Source of the DNA: Nitrospirillum iridis | GTDB taxonomy: Bacteria; Pseudomonadota; Alphaproteobacteria; Azospirillales; Azospirillaceae | NCBI RefSeq assembly: GCF_014205765.1 | Contig: NZ_JACIIZ010000016.1 | Span: forward strand, 1-64,000 | Length of the DNA stretch: 64,000 nt | Reading direction: 5' to 3' | Part shown: positions 60,276 to 64,000 of the stretch, one piece after another | Layout: each line of letters starts with the position of its first letter | Position numbering within the stretch: position 1 is the stretch's first letter | Made by a program: the position numbers and the translations under genes | The notes under the pieces: model-generated | Databases searched by the model: none | What the model was told of the DNA's origin: nothing | What the model saw: only the letters and a program-made list of their open reading frames with translations

Positions 60276-63200
60276 ATGCGCGACAGGCTGCTGGTGCGCT
60301 GGGGTTTGGGGCGTACGCTCTGGGTGGTTGTCACGGTGGCGGGCTTCCTGGGCCTGCTGTTCTGGGCGCGGTGCGGCATGGCGGCGCCCGCGCGCACCTT
60401 CAGCCCCGAGCTGGTGGCCCGCAATTACTTCGGGCCCAATGGGGCCCAGCCCACCCACGCGCTGACCATCGGCAACCTGGACATCACGGTGAAGATCATC
60501 GGCGGCGTGGCGCACACCACGCTGCTGGCCACCTTCGCCAACCCCACCACGGCGGCGGTGGAGGGGGACTTCACCCTGGATCTGCCGGCGGGCTCCGTCG
60601 TTACCGGCTACGCCCTGGACGTGAACGGTGCCCTGACCGATGGCGTGCTGGTGGCCAAGCGCGCCGCCACGCTGGCCTACCAGAAGCAGGTGCGGCGCGG
60701 CGTCGATCCCGGGCTGGCGGAGGTGACGCGCGACAACGCCTTCCGCACCCATGTCTTCCCCATCTTTCCCAACCGGGGCCGGATCGTGCGGGTGGAGTTC
60801 GCCACGCCCATCGGCGTCGACCAGCCCTACACCCTGCCGCTGGTGACCCTGGACCCGGTGGCCAAGGTCAGCCTGTTGATTATCGATGGCGATACCGCCA
60901 CGTCCCCCGCCCTGATGGGACCGGACGGGCTGGATCTGCGCTGGAACCCGGGGCCGGCGGGGCTGGAGGCTCGAGCCACGGCCAGTGGTATCGTCCTGGG
61001 CGGCGCGCTCACCATCGGCGGCGTGCCGCCGGCCACCCCGGTGGTGCTGACCCGCCACCACGGCGGCGACACTTTTTTCGAGGTGGATGCGCCGGCGCCG
61101 GCTGGCGCCGCGACCGCCGCCGCCGGTTCAGGTCGGGTCCGCGTCTACTGGGACCGGTCGCTGAGCCAGCGCTCGGCCGACCGGGAGACCGAGCTGGCGT
61201 TGCTGGAACGCTACCTGACCGCGGCGCAGCCCCGGGCGATCGACCTCGTCACCTTCGCTGACGGTCCGACCCGCGTCCTGCTGACCTTCGACCAGCCCAA
61301 TGCCGTGGCCGGCGTCCTGGCGGCGTTGAAGGCGGTCGAGTATGGCGGCGCCAACTCCCTTGCCGGGGTGCTGAAGGCGGCCGGCGCGCCGGCTGACGCC
61401 TGTCTGTTCTTCTCCAACGGCCGATTCACCGTGGACGCCTATCAGGCGGAGCGGGTGAATTGTCCCCTGTTCACCCTGTCGGCCAGCGATGACGCCGACC
61501 ATGGCTTCCTGGCGGCCCTGGCCGCCAAGTCGGGCGGGGAGCATTTTGATCTCAAGGCCCGGGGCCTGGACGCCGTGCTGGCGCGCCTGACCGCCCCCGC
61601 CGGCCGTGTCATTGACGTGAAGGCCCGTGACGGCGCGGCCCTGGATTTCACCGTGTTGCCGGCGGCGGCCGGCCGCGTGCGCCTGATCGGCCGGGCGCCG
61701 CCGTCGCTGGGCGGGATCAAGGTCACCCTGGCCGACGGCCGCGCCCTGGCGTTCGATCTGGATGATCTGCCCGCGCCGGCGGATGACGCCCTGGGCGCCC
61801 TGTGGGCTTTCGACCGGCTGGCGGAGATGACGGCATCGGACCGTCCTGACCAGAAGCGGGCCGTGGGCTTTGCCCGCGCTTATGGCGTCGCCGGTGGCGG
61901 CGCCGTCTTCCTGGTGCTGGAACGCCTGCAGGACTATGTCGATGCGGAGATCGCGCCGCCCGACAGCCTGGGCAAGGAGATGCAGAACCAGTACGCCGAC
62001 TTGGTGGCGCGCATGGCCCAGTCCAAGCGGACGGCGCAGGACAACCGTCTGGTCCAGGTCATCAACGCCTGGCAGGAGGAAAAGGACTGGTGGGCCGCCA
62101 AGCCACGGCCGGCGCCGGCGAAGCAGGCAGCCGTTTCCAGCGGCGTGACGATGGGTGTCACTTCCCCGCCGCCGCCCGTCATCATGCGGGACTCGGTTTC
62201 CTCCGCGACGGTACCAGCCCCGCCGCCGCCACAGGTGGTACAGCCTCCACCTTTCGTGCCGCCGGTGGAGGTCGCCATCGACAGCCCGAGGGCGCCCATC
62301 GTTGCCGCCCCGTCGGGTGGACGCCCGGTCCCCACCGGCCCCTTGCCTGCCGGTCCCGCGCCGGCGGGCCCGGCCCGTGGAAGGACGGAAGATTTTGTCG
62401 TCACCGGCGCCCGGGCGGACGGCCATGGCGATGGGCAGGGCGCCGCGGCGGTCATCGCGGTAGAGCCGTGGAATCCTGACCGGCCCTACTTGCGCGCCTT
62501 GAAGGAGCATCTCGACGACCCGGACGCCTTCCACGCCACGGTGGTGGGGCAGGCGGACAAGTACGGGCAGGTGCCCGCCTATTACCTGGACATCGCCGAG
62601 CTGCTGTTCCGCAACGGCCGGGCGTTGGAGGCGGCGGCCATGGTGCTGAACGCGCTGGACCTGCCCGCTGCCGACAACGGCACGCTGATCATCGTCGCCG
62701 ACGCCCTGATGCGTTATGGCGACGAGGCACGGGCCATCTGGTTGTATGAGAAGGTGCTGTTCCTGGAGGGCGACCGGCCCCAGCCGCGCCGCAGCCTGGC
62801 CCTGGCCCTGGTGACGCGGGCGGAGCGGGCGGCCCAGCGGGGGGCGCCGGCGGCGGTGCCGCGAGCCGACTATGTCCGCGCCCTGGACCTGTTGAACGAG
62901 ATCGTCACCCGCACCTGGGCGCCGGCCTACAACGGCATCGAGATGGTGGCGCTGATGGAGGCCAACCGCCTGGTGCCGCGCCTGCAGAAGCTGGGTGTGC
63001 GCGACATCCCGCTGGATCCCCGCCTGCGCGCCCAACTGGACGTGGATGTGCGCGTCGTCCTGGAATGGAACGTGGACGCGACCGACATGGATTTGTGGGT
63101 GGATGAGCCATCGGGCGAACGCGCCATCTACAGCCATCCCCGCACCACCATCGGTGGCCGGCTGTCGCGCGACATGACCCAGGGCTATGGACCCGAGGAG

Positions 63201-63413
63201 TACCTGCTGCGCCGGGCGCCATCGGGCGAATACACGATCCGCGTCAACACCTACCGCACCGACCGCCTGAACCCCAACGGCCCGATCACCGTGCGCGCCC
63301 ACCTATACCGCAACTACCAGCGCCAGACCGAAGAGGCGCAGGTCATGCAGATCGAACTGAAACCCGGCGAGGACGGCGCGCGCGTGGTGGGCCGCGTGGT
63401 CATCGATCATTGA
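60276..63413 (+). CDS. VIT-domain and DUF2135 envelope protein
   Basis: A 1045-aa protein. An N-terminal membrane segment (residues ~13-31) serves as anchor or signal. A VIT domain follows at ~45-180 (GNLDITVKIIGGVAHTTLLA and NAFRTHVFPIFPNRGRIVRV). The middle has a possible von Willebrand-like fold and a Pro/Ala-rich linker at ~610-720. The C-terminal ~130 residues fit DUF2135: VVLEWNVDATDMDLWVDEPS, then YLLRRAPSGEYTIRVN and QIELKPGEDGARVVGRVVID. The nearest described relative is YfaP-type protein. No MIDAS motif DxSxS is seen by eye. Function unknown. The ATG at 60276 follows GGGGGGACGG closely. Confidence 0.82.
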   Translation: MRDRLLVRWGLGRTLWVVVTVAGFLGLLFWARCGMAAPARTFSPELVARNYFGPNGAQPTHALTIGNLDITVKIIGGVAHTTLLATFANPTTAAVEGDFTLDLPAGSVVTGYALDVNGALTDGVLVAKRAATLAYQKQVRRGVDPGLAEVTRDNAFRTHVFPIFPNRGRIVRVEFATPIGVDQPYTLPLVTLDPVAKVSLLIIDGDTATSPALMGPDGLDLRWNPGPAGLEARATASGIVLGGALTIGGVPPATPVVLTRHHGGDTFFEVDAPAPAGAATAAAGSGRVRVYWDRSLSQRSADRETELALLERYLTAAQPRAIDLVTFADGPTRVLLTFDQPNAVAGVLAALKAVEYGGANSLAGVLKAAGAPADACLFFSNGRFTVDAYQAERVNCPLFTLSASDDADHGFLAALAAKSGGEHFDLKARGLDAVLARLTAPAGRVIDVKARDGAALDFTVLPAAAGRVRLIGRAPPSLGGIKVTLADGRALAFDLDDLPAPADDALGALWAFDRLAEMTASDRPDQKRAVGFARAYGVAGGGAVFLVLERLQDYVDAEIAPPDSLGKEMQNQYADLVARMAQSKRTAQDNRLVQVINAWQEEKDWWAAKPRPAPAKQAAVSSGVTMGVTSPPPPVIMRDSVSSATVPAPPPPQVVQPPPFVPPVEVAIDSPRAPIVAAPSGGRPVPTGPLPAGPAPAGPARGRTEDFVVTGARADGHGDGQGAAAVIAVEPWNPDRPYLRALKEHLDDPDAFHATVVGQADKYGQVPAYYLDIAELLFRNGRALEAAAMVLNALDLPAADNGTLIIVADALMRYGDEARAIWLYEKVLFLEGDRPQPRRSLALALVTRAERAAQRGAPAAVPRADYVRALDLLNEIVTRTWAPAYNGIEMVALMEANRLVPRLQKLGVRDIPLDPRLRAQLDVDVRVVLEWNVDATDMDLWVDEPSGERAIYSHPRTTIGGRLSRDMTQGYGPEEYLLRRAPSGEYTIRVNTYRTDRLNPNGPITVRAHLYRNYQRQTEEAQVMQIELKPGEDGARVVGRVVIDH

Positions 63414-63436
63414 TGCCAAGAGACGGGGGAGGGGTG

Positions 63437-64000
63437 TCAGCGGCGCCTGGCCCGGCCGGCGGTCTCCCCGGCGGCCAGTTCGATGATCTCCGCCGTGATC
63501 TCCTCCTGGCGCAGGATGCGTTGCGCCGCCTGCAGGCCATCCAGCTGACGGTCGATCTGGCTGCTGGCCGCGGCCATGGCCTCCATGCGCGCCTCGTTCT
63601 CGGCGGCGAAGGCGTGCAGGGCGGCGCGGCAGAGCTGGGCGTGGACATAGTCGGCGGTCAGTTCCGCCAGCAGGGTCCGGGCCGGCAGGTTCAGCAAGGG
63701 CGGACTGCCGCCCTGCTTCCGGGGAAAGGGGGCGGGGTCCAGGGGAAACAACTGCAGCCGCTCCACCCGCATGGGCTGTCCCGGATGGGTCTGGCCATGG
63801 ATGGCCTGCGCGCTGCCGATGTCGCCGGTGGCCAGCTGGCCGTACAGGGCCTGGCAGATGCGGTCCGCCAGCTTGGGGATGCCCTGCGGTTGCGCCGGCA
63901 GGGCGTGGGACCAGGCCACCTTCAGGCCACGCTCCCGTGCCAGCATCAGGCCACGCGTCCCGACGAGGAACAGGTCCGTGGTCGCCGCCTCGGCACTGGT
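63437..64000 (-). CDS. F-type ATPase gamma subunit, partial (start beyond window)
   Basis: The frame is open from the window end to the stop at 63437, 187 residues. It contains DLFLVGTRGLMLARERGLKV near its start, LLAELTADYVHAQLCRAALH in the middle and the C-terminal helix RILRQEEITAEIIELAAGET. These are the core and C-terminal helix of the gamma rotor subunit. The divergent sequence and the lack of neighbours of the standard atp operon suggest the second, N-ATPase-type enzyme found in some proteobacteria. That call needs the missing N-terminus and the neighbouring genes. Confidence 0.7.
   Translation of the reverse strand, partial: TSAEAATTDLFLVGTRGLMLARERGLKVAWSHALPAQPQGIPKLADRICQALYGQLATGDIGSAQAIHGQTHPGQPMRVERLQLFPLDPAPFPRKQGGSPPLLNLPARTLLAELTADYVHAQLCRAALHAFAAENEARMEAMAAASSQIDRQLDGLQAAQRILRQEEITAEIIELAAGETAGRARRR

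Overview
The window is about 64 kb of high-GC DNA from an alphaproteobacterium. The order 23S rRNA, 5S rRNA, initiator tRNA-Met and the gene families point to the Rhodospirillales, perhaps the Azospirillaceae (Nitrospirillum or Niveispirillum type). This placement is inferred from gene content. No transposase, phage gene or CRISPR array is visible.

Layout. Positions 1-523 are the end of an rRNA operon with a strong terminator. Positions 654-34776 form a Wzx/Wzy-type surface polysaccharide region. It holds a Wzi-like outer-membrane protein, a TetR regulator with the initiating sugar transferase, an ECF sigma/anti-sigma pair, and a DUF1329/DUF1302 envelope pair. It also holds an unusual Gfo/Idh/MocA-2-hydroxyacid dehydrogenase fusion, an ABC exporter, glycosyltransferases, Wzx, Wzy, a Wzz-like protein and a 1003-aa Wza-like export protein. 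Finally it has five radical SAM enzymes, three methyltransferases, a nucleotidyltransferase, an amidohydrolase and a YdcF-like protein. Positions 34778-38948 are a three-gene extracellular electron transfer operon: monoheme cytochrome c, decaheme MtrA-like cytochrome and MtrB/PioB-like porin.

Positions 39086-52439 hold an esterase, a ligand-sensing diguanylate cyclase, a zinc metalloprotease and a cupin protein. They continue with a DUF4199/LuxR pair, a divergent HxlR/quinone-reductase pair and the pseudouridine catabolic pair psuG/psuK. Positions 52733-64000 hold an unrecognised protein, a tyrosinase with a small exported partner and an S10 carboxypeptidase. They end with a secreted protein rich in Gly-Pro-Leu triplets, an ArsR/AHSA1 pair, a VIT/DUF2135 envelope protein and the end of an F-type ATPase gamma subunit.

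Main observation. A two-block motif, GGGGAATA then CGTC 15-16 bp later, stands before seven transcription units and always points into the gene. The units are the ECF sigma operon itself, the TetR/sugar transferase operon, the fused oxidoreductase, a glycosyltransferase, wzz, the radical SAM operon and the decaheme cytochrome operon. I read this as the promoter of the locally encoded ECF sigma factor, which would make polysaccharide synthesis and the extracellular electron conduit one regulon. Two of the sites also share a 28-bp divergent element that faces the ABC exporter on one side of the cluster and the wzx-wzy operon on the other.
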